From assembly GCA_001771735.1 (NCBI GenBank), contig MEUM01000158.1, positions 6,352 to 12,438 on the forward strand: a DNA stretch of 6,087 nucleotides, given 5' to 3'. Within the stretch, counting starts at the first letter, position 1. Each line of letters opens with the position of its first letter. The translations under genes and the position numbers were made by a program. Source of the stretch: Caldifarciminota bacterium RBG_13_43_14 (GTDB lineage: Bacteria > Hydrothermota > Tepidihabitantia > SM23-42). Shown here piece after piece: positions 1 through 5,780 of the stretch. A model generated the notes under the pieces. It was not told where the DNA came from and searched no databases. It was given only the letters and a program-made list of their open reading frames with translations.

Positions 1-734
1 GATTGATACGCGTGGTCGATCCTGAAGGTAAGGAATTTGCTAAATTTAAGGCCCGCGACTATCTCAATCATATTGCGGAAGGTGTTGAATCCTGGACTTA
101 TATAAAATTCCCTTATCTCAAAAATGTTGGCTGGAAAGGTTTTGTCGATGGCAAGGACAGCGGGGTTTACCGGGTCGCACCATTGGGACGATTGAATGCG
201 GCGGACGGTATGGCAACACCGCTTGCCCAGGAGCATTATGAACGCTATTTAGCGACATTGGGCGGCAAACCAGTGCATAATACGCTGGCAACACATTGGG
301 CGCGCCTTATCGAAGCCCTACAGGCAGCGGAGCGAATGGTCGAGTTGACCAATGATCCCGAGATCCTGGATCCGAATATACGTAACATGAATTTCCAGAC
401 ACCCAAGATCGGTATTGGTGTTATCGAAGCACCGCGCGGAACTTTGTATCATCATTATGAAACCGATGAAAATGGCGTGCTTACCAAGGCCAATTTGATC
501 GTCGCAACGGTCAACAATTCGGCCGCGATCAACATGTCGATCGAGAAAGCAGCCCGCGGGTTGATCAAAGGCGGCAAGGTAAGTGACGGCCTACTTAACA
601 TGGTTGAAATGGCATTCCGGGCTTATGATCCATGTCTGGCCTGTGCCACGCACACGATCGACGGCCGAACTCCGCTCGAGATCAATATATTCGACTGCGA
701 AAATAAGATTGTGAGACAAATAATTAATAAATAA
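1..734 (+). CDS. mvhA: [NiFe] hydrogenase large subunit, group 3c (MvhA-like), C-terminal part
   Basis: Catalytic subunit of a cytoplasmic [NiFe] hydrogenase that oxidises H2. In group 3c it works with MvhD/MvhG-type subunits and often passes electrons to heterodisulfide reductase (HdrABC). The reading frame is open from the left edge; its first in-frame codon, TTG at base 3, is internal, so the true start and the N-terminal Cys pair lie outside. The visible 243 residues contain the family blocks GWKGFVDGKDSGVYRVAPL, LNAADGMATPLAQEHYE, HNTLATHWARLIE and EAPRGTLYHHYETDENG. The C-terminal nickel-binding motif is DPCLACATH (residues 209-217 of the visible part). A 26-residue tail follows the His; in this family such a tail is removed by a maturation protease, and that gene is next downstream. 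Assignment to group 3c rather than 3b or 3d rests on remembered similarity to archaeal MvhA and is less certain than the hydrogenase call. The sampled GC (541-600) is 33/60, the highest I counted in the window. Confidence 0.95.
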   Translation, partial: LIRVVDPEGKEFAKFKARDYLNHIAEGVESWTYIKFPYLKNVGWKGFVDGKDSGVYRVAPLGRLNAADGMATPLAQEHYERYLATLGGKPVHNTLATHWARLIEALQAAERMVELTNDPEILDPNIRNMNFQTPKIGIGVIEAPRGTLYHHYETDENGVLTKANLIVATVNNSAAINMSIEKAARGLIKGGKVSDGLLNMVEMAFRAYDPCLACATHTIDGRTPLEINIFDCENKIVRQIINK

Positions 735-751
735 GCACTACTTTTATTTTT

Positions 752-859
752 TGGGGACGGTGCTTGACATTTTGACAATGATATTTGAAACCACAATCAT
801 AGGTAATAAAACGAAAAGTTGCTTCCCTGGGTTTGTCAAAATGTCAAGCACCGTCCCCA
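752..859. repeat. 27-bp perfect inverted repeat, MITE/REP-like palindromic element
   Basis: The left arm is 752-778 and the right arm 833-859; they are perfect reverse complements over 27 bp and enclose a 54-nt centre. The outer ends read TGGGGACGGTGCTTGACA and its complement. It fills most of the gap between the hydrogenase large subunit and its maturation protease. No target duplication is visible at the edges (TTT on the left, TAA on the right). I recall similar GGGGACGG-type palindromes as dispersed repeats linked to Y1/RAYT-type transposases, but I cannot verify that here. The transcript could fold into a very stable stem that ends or attenuates the upstream message. There is no U-tract directly after the stem, so a classical intrinsic terminator is not supported. 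Confidence 0.9.
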
Positions 860-876
860 TAATTAACTAAGTAATT

Positions 877-1332
877 ATGAAAACCATTATTTTCGGCATC
901 GGCAATCCTTACCGCTGCGATGATAATGCCGGGCTTGAAGTGATCAAAGAATTACAGCTTAAAATTCATAATCCAGAAATTATTATTAAATCCGGAAGTG
1001 TTGACGGTTTAACCCTGCTGGATGAGATACATGACTATCCAAAAGCTATAATTATCGATTCAATTAAATCCAAAAATGGTGAGCCTGGCGAGATCAAACG
1101 TATTGAAATCATTCCCGGCAAAAAAATACCGGCAACATCATTATCGCATGGCATTGATTTTATAAAGGCCCTGCAGATCGGTCGGGATATGGGCTATAAA
1201 TTACCGAAGAAAATTATGATTTTCGCGATCGAGATTACGGACAATATCTCGTTTAATGAAGAGTGCACTGAACCGGTCAAAAATGCAATCCCGAATGCAG
1301 TAAAATTTGTTCTTAACGAGATCAAACAATGA
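877..1332 (+). CDS. [NiFe] hydrogenase maturation protease (HyaD/HybD/FrcD family)
   Basis: Endopeptidase of the hydrogenase-specific C-terminal peptidase family. It binds nickel in the immature large subunit and cleaves after the last metal-binding motif, here expected to be the His of DPCLACATH in the upstream gene. The 151-residue length is normal for the family. The N-terminal GIGNPYRCDDNAG block (residues 7-19) is the family signature. The three expected metal ligands can be placed at Asp16 (Glu in E. coli HybD), Asp61 in AIIIDS and His91 in SLSHG. The C-terminal ITDNISFNEECTEPV segment also fits the family. No clear Shine-Dalgarno site precedes the ATG, which sits 17 nt after the palindromic repeat. 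The stop overlaps the next start by 4 nt, so the two genes are probably translationally coupled. The target is inferred from gene order. Confidence 0.95.
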   Translation: MKTIIFGIGNPYRCDDNAGLEVIKELQLKIHNPEIIIKSGSVDGLTLLDEIHDYPKAIIIDSIKSKNGEPGEIKRIEIIPGKKIPATSLSHGIDFIKALQIGRDMGYKLPKKIMIFAIEITDNISFNEECTEPVKNAIPNAVKFVLNEIKQ

Positions 1333-2039
1333 TACGAGGTTTAATCGAAAGTTCACTCATTGACTGGGATGGGAAGATCAGTATGGTGATTTTTTTTGAC
1401 AAATGTAATTTCCGATGTTCTTTTTGCCATAACTGGAAATTGATCAGTCAGTCCGAAAATTTTCCGGTGATCGAATGGGCTAGAATACATTCGATACTGC
1501 AAGAGAAAAGAAAATGGATAGATGGCGTTGTTTTAACCGGCGGTGAACCCCTTGTTAATTTTCAAGAAACAGCCGAATTGTGCAGCAAAATTAAACCCGA
1601 AGGTTTTTTGATCAAGCTTGATACAAATGGTACATTTCCAGAATCTCTGCGGGCGCTGATCGATCAAAAATTGATCGACTATGTAGCAATGGACATCAAA
1701 GCCCCGCTTGATGATAGATATAACACTGCTACCCGGGTAAAAGCGGATATTGCATCAATAAAATCCTCGATACAATTGATCATGCACAGCTATATACAAT
1801 ATGAATTCCGCACTACCTGCGTACCGGATATTATCGATGAAAATGCGATCCATGCTATTGGTAATACGATAAAAGGTGCTCAGAAATGGGCATTGCAGGG
1901 ATATAGACCTGAAAATGCCTGGGCTGAGGAATTCCGCCAGCCTCTACTAACCGGATATCATCAAAATGTCAAGAAATTGCACTCGATCGCAAAAAAATAT
2001 GTTGAAAATTCGATATTAAGAGGCGTTACCGCTTCTTAA
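1329..2039 (+). CDS. Radical SAM activating enzyme, NrdG2-type (anaerobic ribonucleotide reductase activase-like)
   Basis: A 236-residue radical SAM protein. The cluster-binding CxxxCxxC is CNFRCSFC (Cys26, Cys30, Cys33), followed by HNW. The SAM-contacting TGGEP lies at residues 70-74 and a KLDTNG strand at 96-101, then YVAMDIKAPLD, the pattern seen in NrdG2 (TIGR02495-type) and pyruvate-formate-lyase-activase-like proteins. Such enzymes use a [4Fe-4S] cluster and S-adenosylmethionine to place a glycyl radical on a partner enzyme. No glycyl-radical enzyme is in the window, so the substrate is unknown; NrdD is the usual partner but may be elsewhere. The ATG overlaps the protease stop (ATGA, 1329-1332) with only a weak GAG-containing site upstream, which supports translational coupling. 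An uninterrupted T8 run at about 1390-1397 lies in the 5' part without breaking the frame. Confidence 0.92.
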   Translation: MIRGLIESSLIDWDGKISMVIFFDKCNFRCSFCHNWKLISQSENFPVIEWARIHSILQEKRKWIDGVVLTGGEPLVNFQETAELCSKIKPEGFLIKLDTNGTFPESLRALIDQKLIDYVAMDIKAPLDDRYNTATRVKADIASIKSSIQLIMHSYIQYEFRTTCVPDIIDENAIHAIGNTIKGAQKWALQGYRPENAWAEEFRQPLLTGYHQNVKKLHSIAKKYVENSILRGVTAS

Positions 2040-2045
2040 TAATAC

Positions 2046-2073
2046 TTGATTTCTTTGATTAATATGCTATACT
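2046..2073 (+). promoter_or_regulatory. Sigma70-type promoter, extended -10, abutting the start codon
   Basis: TTGATT (2046-2051) is separated by 16 bp from TATACT (2068-2073), and a TG dinucleotide at 2065-2066 makes an extended -10. Transcription would be expected to begin about 6-7 nt after the hexamer, at the ATG of the next gene (2079), leaving no 5' leader. No Shine-Dalgarno sequence is present between the -10 and the ATG. It falls in the 39-bp gap after the radical SAM gene and would drive the small gene, the nucleotidyltransferase and probably tyrS. Confidence 0.65.
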
Positions 2074-2078
2074 TATAA

Positions 2079-2315
2079 ATGAAAGGCAATAAAGCTCTGT
2101 TTAATCAAAAAAGGTTTGAGTGGTTAGTACAAGAAAGAAATTCATACCTGAATAAATTGTCAATTAAAAAAAGCGTCGAAATTATGGAAGGGATTATGGA
2201 TTTTGCCGACGAATTGAGAGCTAATTTTTTACCCGATAGTCCCCTGTGCATAAAATTTGGATTAAATCATAAACATGGCAATAAGATTAGCCGAAGTATT
2301 TGCAAAAGTAATTAA
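2079..2315 (+). CDS. Small uncharacterised protein paired with a nucleotidyltransferase
   Basis: A 78-residue, charged, mostly helical-looking protein without signal peptide or membrane segment. The segment RFEWLVQERNSYLNKLS, then KKSVEIMEGIMDFADELRANF, resembles short proteins I recall being encoded just before nucleotidyltransferase genes in uncultivated bacteria; this is memory, not a search. The recognisable part ends near LCIKFGL, and the last 16 or so residues overlap the next gene, so the tail may be a recent extension. The ATG lies 5 nt after a good -10 hexamer and no ribosome-binding site is visible, so translation is probably leaderless. The gene is AT-rich like its partner. It may be the antitoxin-like half of a two-gene module, but the function is not known. 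Real coding is supported by the promoter placement and by the partner gene. Confidence 0.65.
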   Translation: MKGNKALFNQKRFEWLVQERNSYLNKLSIKKSVEIMEGIMDFADELRANFLPDSPLCIKFGLNHKHGNKISRSICKSN

Positions 2316-2838
2316 CCTCTTAAAAAAATATAAAATCCCATATCTAGTTATTGGCGGTATTGCCGCCGGCGTATTGGGTGAGCCGAGAACAACCGGGGAT
2401 ATTGATATTGATATTAAAATTAATAAGAAACAGATTGAAATTTTCCTCAAATATACAGAAAAGGAAGGTTTCACTTTTAACAAAATAAAAGTTATGCAGA
2501 AAATCAAAGAAACTGGAACGTTTAATATATGGTTTACAGATTATCATATAGACTTTCTTATTTGCTCAACAAAATTTGAGGAAAATGCATTAAAGAGAGG
2601 TGGCAAAATAAAAATATTTGGTGTTAGAGCTCAATTTCCATCTCCCGAAGATTTGATTCTATTCAAAGTAATTCCTTCAAGACCGATTGACAAGATTGAT
2701 ATCGACAATATTGCAAAAAGATTTCAGGGTAAATTGGATGAAAAATATTTGTTACATTGGGCAATGAAATTATCTGACGACGCAGAAGATACAAGAATAT
2801 ATAGAGATGTAAAAAAATTACTGAAGGAGGAGGTTTAA
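2275..2838 (+). CDS. Nucleotidyltransferase-fold protein, MNT/AbiEii-like
   Basis: A 187-residue protein of the DNA polymerase beta-like nucleotidyltransferase superfamily. The core motif is GGIAAGVLG (from residue 27), then PRTTGDIDIDI with Arg38, Thr39 and the metal-binding Asp42 and Asp44. A third candidate acidic residue is Asp93 in YHIDFLIC. The later SPEDLILFK (123-131) and RPIDKIDIDNI (136-146) segments are typical of small nucleotidyltransferases such as AbiEii and DUF6036-like proteins. In characterised systems such enzymes transfer nucleotides to tRNA or to a partner toxin or antitoxin; the substrate here is unknown. The start overlaps the small gene by 41 nt in another frame, and only a weak GGA lies upstream, so coupling to that gene is likely. 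Hand-counted GC of 2281-2340 is 15/60, far below the hydrogenase and tyrS genes, which suggests acquisition by transfer. Confidence 0.87.
   Translation: MAIRLAEVFAKVINLLKKYKIPYLVIGGIAAGVLGEPRTTGDIDIDIKINKKQIEIFLKYTEKEGFTFNKIKVMQKIKETGTFNIWFTDYHIDFLICSTKFEENALKRGGKIKIFGVRAQFPSPEDLILFKVIPSRPIDKIDIDNIAKRFQGKLDEKYLLHWAMKLSDDAEDTRIYRDVKKLLKEEV
2824..2834 (+). promoter_or_regulatory. Strong double Shine-Dalgarno for tyrS
   Basis: AAGGAGGAGGT contains two overlapping GGAGG cores and lies 6 nt before the tyrS ATG. It is inside the last codons of the nucleotidyltransferase gene, which ends 2 nt before that ATG. It fixes the tyrS start and contrasts with the absent or weak sites of most genes here. 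Confidence 0.9.
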
Positions 2839-2840
2839 GC

Positions 2841-4040
2841 ATGGCAGTAGCTCCGGAAAAACAATTGGAAATGATAAAATCAAATGTGGCCGAGATCATC
2901 TCGGAAGAAGAACTATTAAAAAAATTACAGAAAAAGAAAAAACTTCGTATTAAACTTGGTATCGACCCGTCTGGCCCCGAGATACATCTCGGTTTCAGTG
3001 TTGTGCTCAGAAAACTACGTCAATTCCAGGATCTGGGGCATATCGCGGTCATGGTGGTCGGCGATTTCACCGGAATGATCGGTGATCCCAGCGGTGTATC
3101 AAAAACCAGGCCCAAGCTTACCCGGACGCAGATAAAAAAGAACATGGAAAAATATAAAGAACAGATATTCCGCATACTCGACCCCCAGAAAACTGAATTC
3201 ACATTTAATGGCAAATGGCTGGGCGCTTTGACCATGTATGATTTTATCGATCTGGCCGCAAGATACACGGTCGCCCGCATACTGGAACGCGATGATTTCT
3301 CCCAGCGCCTGAAAGAAGGTCAACCGGTTTATATGCATGAAATCATGTATCCGCTTTGCCAGGGCTATGATTCGGTGGCGATCAAGGCCGATGTCGAATT
3401 GGGCGGAACTGATCAAAAATTCAATTTGTTGGTCGGCCGGGAATTAATGCGGGAATTCAATTTGGAACCCCAATGCGTCATCATGCTGCCAATACTTGAA
3501 GGTCTTGACGGTGTGCGTAAAATGAGCAAAAGCTTTGGAAATTTTGTCGGTATCACCGAGTCACCCAAAGAAATGTTCGGCAAGCTCATGTCGATCCCGG
3601 ATGAATTGATCATCAAATATTTCGAGCTTGCCACCGACGCATTTCCACATAAAATCGATGAATACCGGCAATTGTTAAAAGACCAGAAAGTCAATCCCCG
3701 CAATATAAAATTCGAACTCGCTCAAACCATCGTGCGTATGTATCATTCAGCACAAGCCGCGCAAAAAACCGGAGAAGAATTCGAAAAAGTCTTTTCGAAA
3801 AAAGAAACGCCCGATGAGATCAAAGCGTTTTCAATAAGCAGGAAAGAGATCGGGATAGTAGATCTGCTGGTCGATTCCGGCCTGATGGCGTCAAGGGCTG
3901 AAGCGAAAAGAAAGATCCGTGAAGGTGCTATCGATATTGACGGTTCAAAGATCAAAGATCTCGATCACAAGGTGAAATTAAGCAAACCAGTTGTGATCAA
4001 AGCCGGCAAGCATAAATTCTTGAAAATTATCGGCAAGTAA
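2841..4040 (+). CDS. tyrS: Tyrosyl-tRNA synthetase
   Basis: Class I aminoacyl-tRNA synthetase that charges tRNA-Tyr in the cytoplasm. The 399-residue length and the segments LRKLRQFQDLGH and VGDFTGMIGDPSGVSKTRP match the TyrZ/Thermus-type subgroup rather than the E. coli type. The catalytic Rossmann domain has the first signature at residues 49-52 reading HLGF instead of HIGH/HLGH, and an intact KMSKS at 227-231. QGYDSVAIKADVELGGTDQKFN carries the tyrosine-recognition region. The C-terminal S4 RNA-binding domain spans about 337-399 (VDLLVDSGLMASRAEAKRKIREGAIDIDG). The start is fixed by the strong Shine-Dalgarno. The gene starts 2 nt after the nucleotidyltransferase stop, leaving no room for a T-box leader, so it depends on upstream promoters. 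Confidence 0.98.
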   Translation: MAVAPEKQLEMIKSNVAEIISEEELLKKLQKKKKLRIKLGIDPSGPEIHLGFSVVLRKLRQFQDLGHIAVMVVGDFTGMIGDPSGVSKTRPKLTRTQIKKNMEKYKEQIFRILDPQKTEFTFNGKWLGALTMYDFIDLAARYTVARILERDDFSQRLKEGQPVYMHEIMYPLCQGYDSVAIKADVELGGTDQKFNLLVGRELMREFNLEPQCVIMLPILEGLDGVRKMSKSFGNFVGITESPKEMFGKLMSIPDELIIKYFELATDAFPHKIDEYRQLLKDQKVNPRNIKFELAQTIVRMYHSAQAAQKTGEEFEKVFSKKETPDEIKAFSISRKEIGIVDLLVDSGLMASRAEAKRKIREGAIDIDGSKIKDLDHKVKLSKPVVIKAGKHKFLKIIGK

Positions 4041-4045
4041 CTTGG

Positions 4046-4106
4046 TGTCACTCTGAATTTATTTCAGAGTCTCATTTATAGATTCCAAAACTAGTTCGGA
4101 ATGACA
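4046..4106. repeat. Imperfect palindromic intergenic repeat with two internal hairpins
   Basis: The ends TGTCA and TGACA bound an imperfect palindrome of 61 bp; the outer 12 nt on each side pair with one mismatch and one G-U. Each half also has its own stem: ACTCTGAA (4050-4057) with TTCAGAGT (4063-4070), a perfect 8-bp stem with a 5-nt loop, and ATTCC (4082-4086) with GGAAT (4098-4102). I recall closely similar TGTCATTCTGAA...GGAATGACA sequences as dispersed repeats in several bacterial lineages, but this is unverified. It lies between the convergent tyrS and secreted-protein genes and probably works as, or beside, a two-way transcription terminator; no clear U-tract follows either stem. Confidence 0.8.
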
Positions 4107-4130
4107 ATCTCCATGTATAATTTCACTGCA

Positions 4131-5675
4131 CTATTTTATGATTACTGATTGGCATCTTCTATTATTTCCTGTCTCCAACATAATAAAATAAGTCCCGGAA
4201 CTCAGATAATCTACACTAAAAGCAACATCATGTTTGCCTGCCGCAAAATAGCCATGCGCAACCATCTTTACTGCCTGCCCCAGAACATTGTATAATTTTA
4301 TCTTGATATGCTCAGAAGTCGGCACACTAAAAATAATATGACCTTGCGTAGTTACCGGATTAGGCAAAACCATGAAATTGTTCTCAGTTCTCTCTTCTGA
4401 TCGACCCTCACCGACGCTTGTGTAACGATAATAATTCATATCATAATATAACTGTGCCCATTTATCGACCAGAACAATCGCTGTATCCGGTTTTTGATAA
4501 ATCCCCCGCCAATTAGCGAACATTATTGCGAAAACCAGCATTATACTTGAGTCCGGTTTAATGCTAAAAGGTCCGCTTGCCAGCAAACAACGCATATCAT
4601 CCGGCTCAGGCGGCATTGTGTCAAACGGGCAATACTCACCGGTCTTGAAATTATATCCGGCAAGCGTCATATATCTTTCATTATCCTTATTAGGATCCAG
4701 GTTCAAGGTGAATAATTTCATTGCGGTCAATCCAATTTGAGGATTCTCGGATGCATCACGCCAGTCCGGTACATGATCCCGGTCCACATCCCACATTGAT
4801 TGAGAAAGATTATTAACATAATATGAGCTATCGCGCTCATATTGATCAGGAATACCATCATTATCTTTATCCATCCCCGGGGAAAGATCAAAATCAGTTT
4901 GCAAAAGGTCAAATCCAACTACACAAGAATCCCAGGACGTATAAATGTCATGGTATTGATAAACGAAATTATCAACATGTATTGATTCGCTGTTAATTAC
5001 ATACCAATCATTTAATATTACTTTCGAGTAATCAAAAGATATGCCCCGATCCAGATAAGTACCTATATAACAACTATTTATCTTATGCTCAGTCACATTC
5101 TTGATTTCATAATCAAAGAAAACTATATCTTCTAAATTTGGTAAATCCCAGACATATACTGTCTGATAGACTTCGATCCCGATCGGACGACCATCCCCTG
5201 GCATATGTACAGTTGAGTCGCAATCATTGAAGGCACACCATGAATCCTGATGAGAAACATTTAGTGTAGGTGCCATAGGAAAACTTGTTATTGGCGCGGG
5301 CCAATTGTCTGGATACACATAAATAATCGCATCCGGATGCGTGGGCGGCAAATTTTCCAATCCAGGTACAAATTCGGTTTCTCCTCCATGCGGACCATAA
5401 CCGATCGTGACCAGGGTATCGCCAGTCAAGAAATCAATAGTCCCGAACCATATCCCGGCGCCAAAAATATAGGAATGTCCTGAGCCTTTTGGCCAAAAAC
5501 AACCTGGTCCTCCATTTGCGGCCCGCCCGAATGATCCGAAATTACTGACCAATATTTCAACATTATTCGTATCATGAACAACAATACATGCCGGACGTCC
5601 TGACTCGGTACATACTGCATTACTATTACTGGAAACTAAAATACTGACAAGAAACCACATAATCCAATATTTCAT
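4131..5675 (-). CDS. Secreted protein with T9SS type A-like C-terminal sorting domain
   Basis: A 514-residue exported protein. Residues 1-20 or so (MKYWIMWFLVSILVSSNSNA) form a signal peptide with a likely cleavage after SNSNA. The large N-terminal region, rich in Gly, aromatic and Asp residues, belongs to no family I recognise. Two Asp-rich, thrombospondin-type-3-like segments, DKDNDGIPDQYERD (about 268-281) and DVDRDHVPDWRD (about 295-306), probably bind calcium. Residues 432-514 form a beta-rich C-terminal domain with LPNPV, IKLYNVLGQAVK, AAGKHDVAF and LSSGTYFIMLE, the pattern of type IX secretion (Por) sorting domains and the related FlgD-like Ig domain, so it is probably cell-surface attached or released. 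No catalytic motif is visible. The start is set by AAGGAGG a few nt upstream. The gene is convergent with tyrS and divergent from priA. Confidence 0.9.
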   Translation of the reverse strand: MKYWIMWFLVSILVSSNSNAVCTESGRPACIVVHDTNNVEILVSNFGSFGRAANGGPGCFWPKGSGHSYIFGAGIWFGTIDFLTGDTLVTIGYGPHGGETEFVPGLENLPPTHPDAIIYVYPDNWPAPITSFPMAPTLNVSHQDSWCAFNDCDSTVHMPGDGRPIGIEVYQTVYVWDLPNLEDIVFFDYEIKNVTEHKINSCYIGTYLDRGISFDYSKVILNDWYVINSESIHVDNFVYQYHDIYTSWDSCVVGFDLLQTDFDLSPGMDKDNDGIPDQYERDSSYYVNNLSQSMWDVDRDHVPDWRDASENPQIGLTAMKLFTLNLDPNKDNERYMTLAGYNFKTGEYCPFDTMPPEPDDMRCLLASGPFSIKPDSSIMLVFAIMFANWRGIYQKPDTAIVLVDKWAQLYYDMNYYRYTSVGEGRSEERTENNFMVLPNPVTTQGHIIFSVPTSEHIKIKLYNVLGQAVKMVAHGYFAAGKHDVAFSVDYLSSGTYFIMLETGNNRRCQSVIIK

Positions 5676-5679
5676 ATTT

Positions 5680-5686
5680 CCTCCTT
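5680..5686 (-). promoter_or_regulatory. Shine-Dalgarno for the secreted-protein gene
   Basis: On the minus strand this reads AAGGAGG, a near-perfect match to the anti-Shine-Dalgarno, ending 4 nt before the ATG at 5675-5673. It decides the start and shows that the host uses SD-led translation for some genes while others here have none. Confidence 0.9.
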
Positions 5687-5693
5687 CGTGTAT

Positions 5694-5699
5694 ATTATA
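5694..5699 (-). promoter_or_regulatory. -10 hexamer for the secreted-protein gene
   Basis: The minus strand reads TATAAT, a consensus -10, placing the transcript start near 5687 and giving a leader of only about 12 nt that still includes the Shine-Dalgarno. At the 17-bp distance the -35 position reads CACGTT, far from TTGACA, so this promoter may need an activator or another sigma factor. The upstream TTTTCAC repeats cover this position. Confidence 0.6.
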
Positions 5700-5708
5700 A
5701 AAATTATT

Positions 5709-5737
5709 GTGAAAATAACGTGAAAATTTTGTGAAAA
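5709..5737. repeat. Three GTGAAAA direct repeats with 11-bp period
   Basis: GTGAAAA occurs at 5709-5715, 5720-5726 and 5731-5737, each separated by 4 different bases (TAAC, TTTT), giving an exact 11-bp period. On the minus strand they are TTTTCAC boxes located about 22-50 nt upstream of the predicted start of the secreted-protein gene, covering its weak -35. They lie just upstream of the priA promoter on the other side. The spacing places the copies on the same face of the DNA helix, as in operators or activator sites. A fourth copy at 5781-5787 coincides with the priA start codon. Confidence 0.75.
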
Positions 5738-5746
5738 ATGCAATAA

Positions 5747-5775
5747 TTGACTCATCCCCTGCTCCATGCTATAAT
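5747..5775 (+). promoter_or_regulatory. Sigma70-type promoter for priA, abutting the GTG start
   Basis: TTGACT (5747-5752), a 17-bp spacer and a perfect TATAAT (5770-5775). The start codon GTG begins 5 nt after the hexamer, at the expected transcription start, so the mRNA is predicted to be leaderless. No Shine-Dalgarno is visible in the 5 nt between. Confidence 0.85.
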
Positions 5776-5780
5776 GAGCT

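Noticed and set aside
752..859. Classical rho-independent terminator
   Set aside because: The loop is 54 nt and no U-tract follows the right arm, so the structure does not fit an intrinsic terminator even though the stem is very strong.
1390..1397. T8 run in the radical SAM gene as a frameshift or programmed slippage site
   Set aside because: The frame continues unbroken into the CxxxCxxC motif and the protein is of normal length, so there is no need for slippage.
2397..2414. GATATT microsatellite
   Set aside because: It encodes the DIDIDI catalytic strand of the nucleotidyltransferase and is explained by the protein sequence.
2700..2840. T-box or other leader upstream of tyrS
   Set aside because: The nucleotidyltransferase coding region runs to 2 nt before the tyrS start, so there is no room for a leader RNA, and no T-box sequence is visible.
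2262..2899. Three minus-strand open frames opposite the nucleotidyltransferase gene
   Set aside because: They lie antisense to a gene with clear motifs, show no recognisable domain and have no ribosome-binding site; low-complexity residues follow from the AT-rich opposite strand.
3020..3955. Four minus-strand open frames opposite tyrS
   Set aside because: Shadows of tyrS, whose frame is strongly conserved throughout.
4727..5620. Two short alternative minus-strand frames (4727-4918 and 5426-5620) within the secreted-protein gene
   Set aside because: They overlap the long frame with its signal peptide, Shine-Dalgarno and sorting domain, and have no support of their own.
5709..5737. CRISPR array
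   Set aside because: The repeats are 7 nt with 4-nt spacers, far too short for CRISPR; no cas gene is present.
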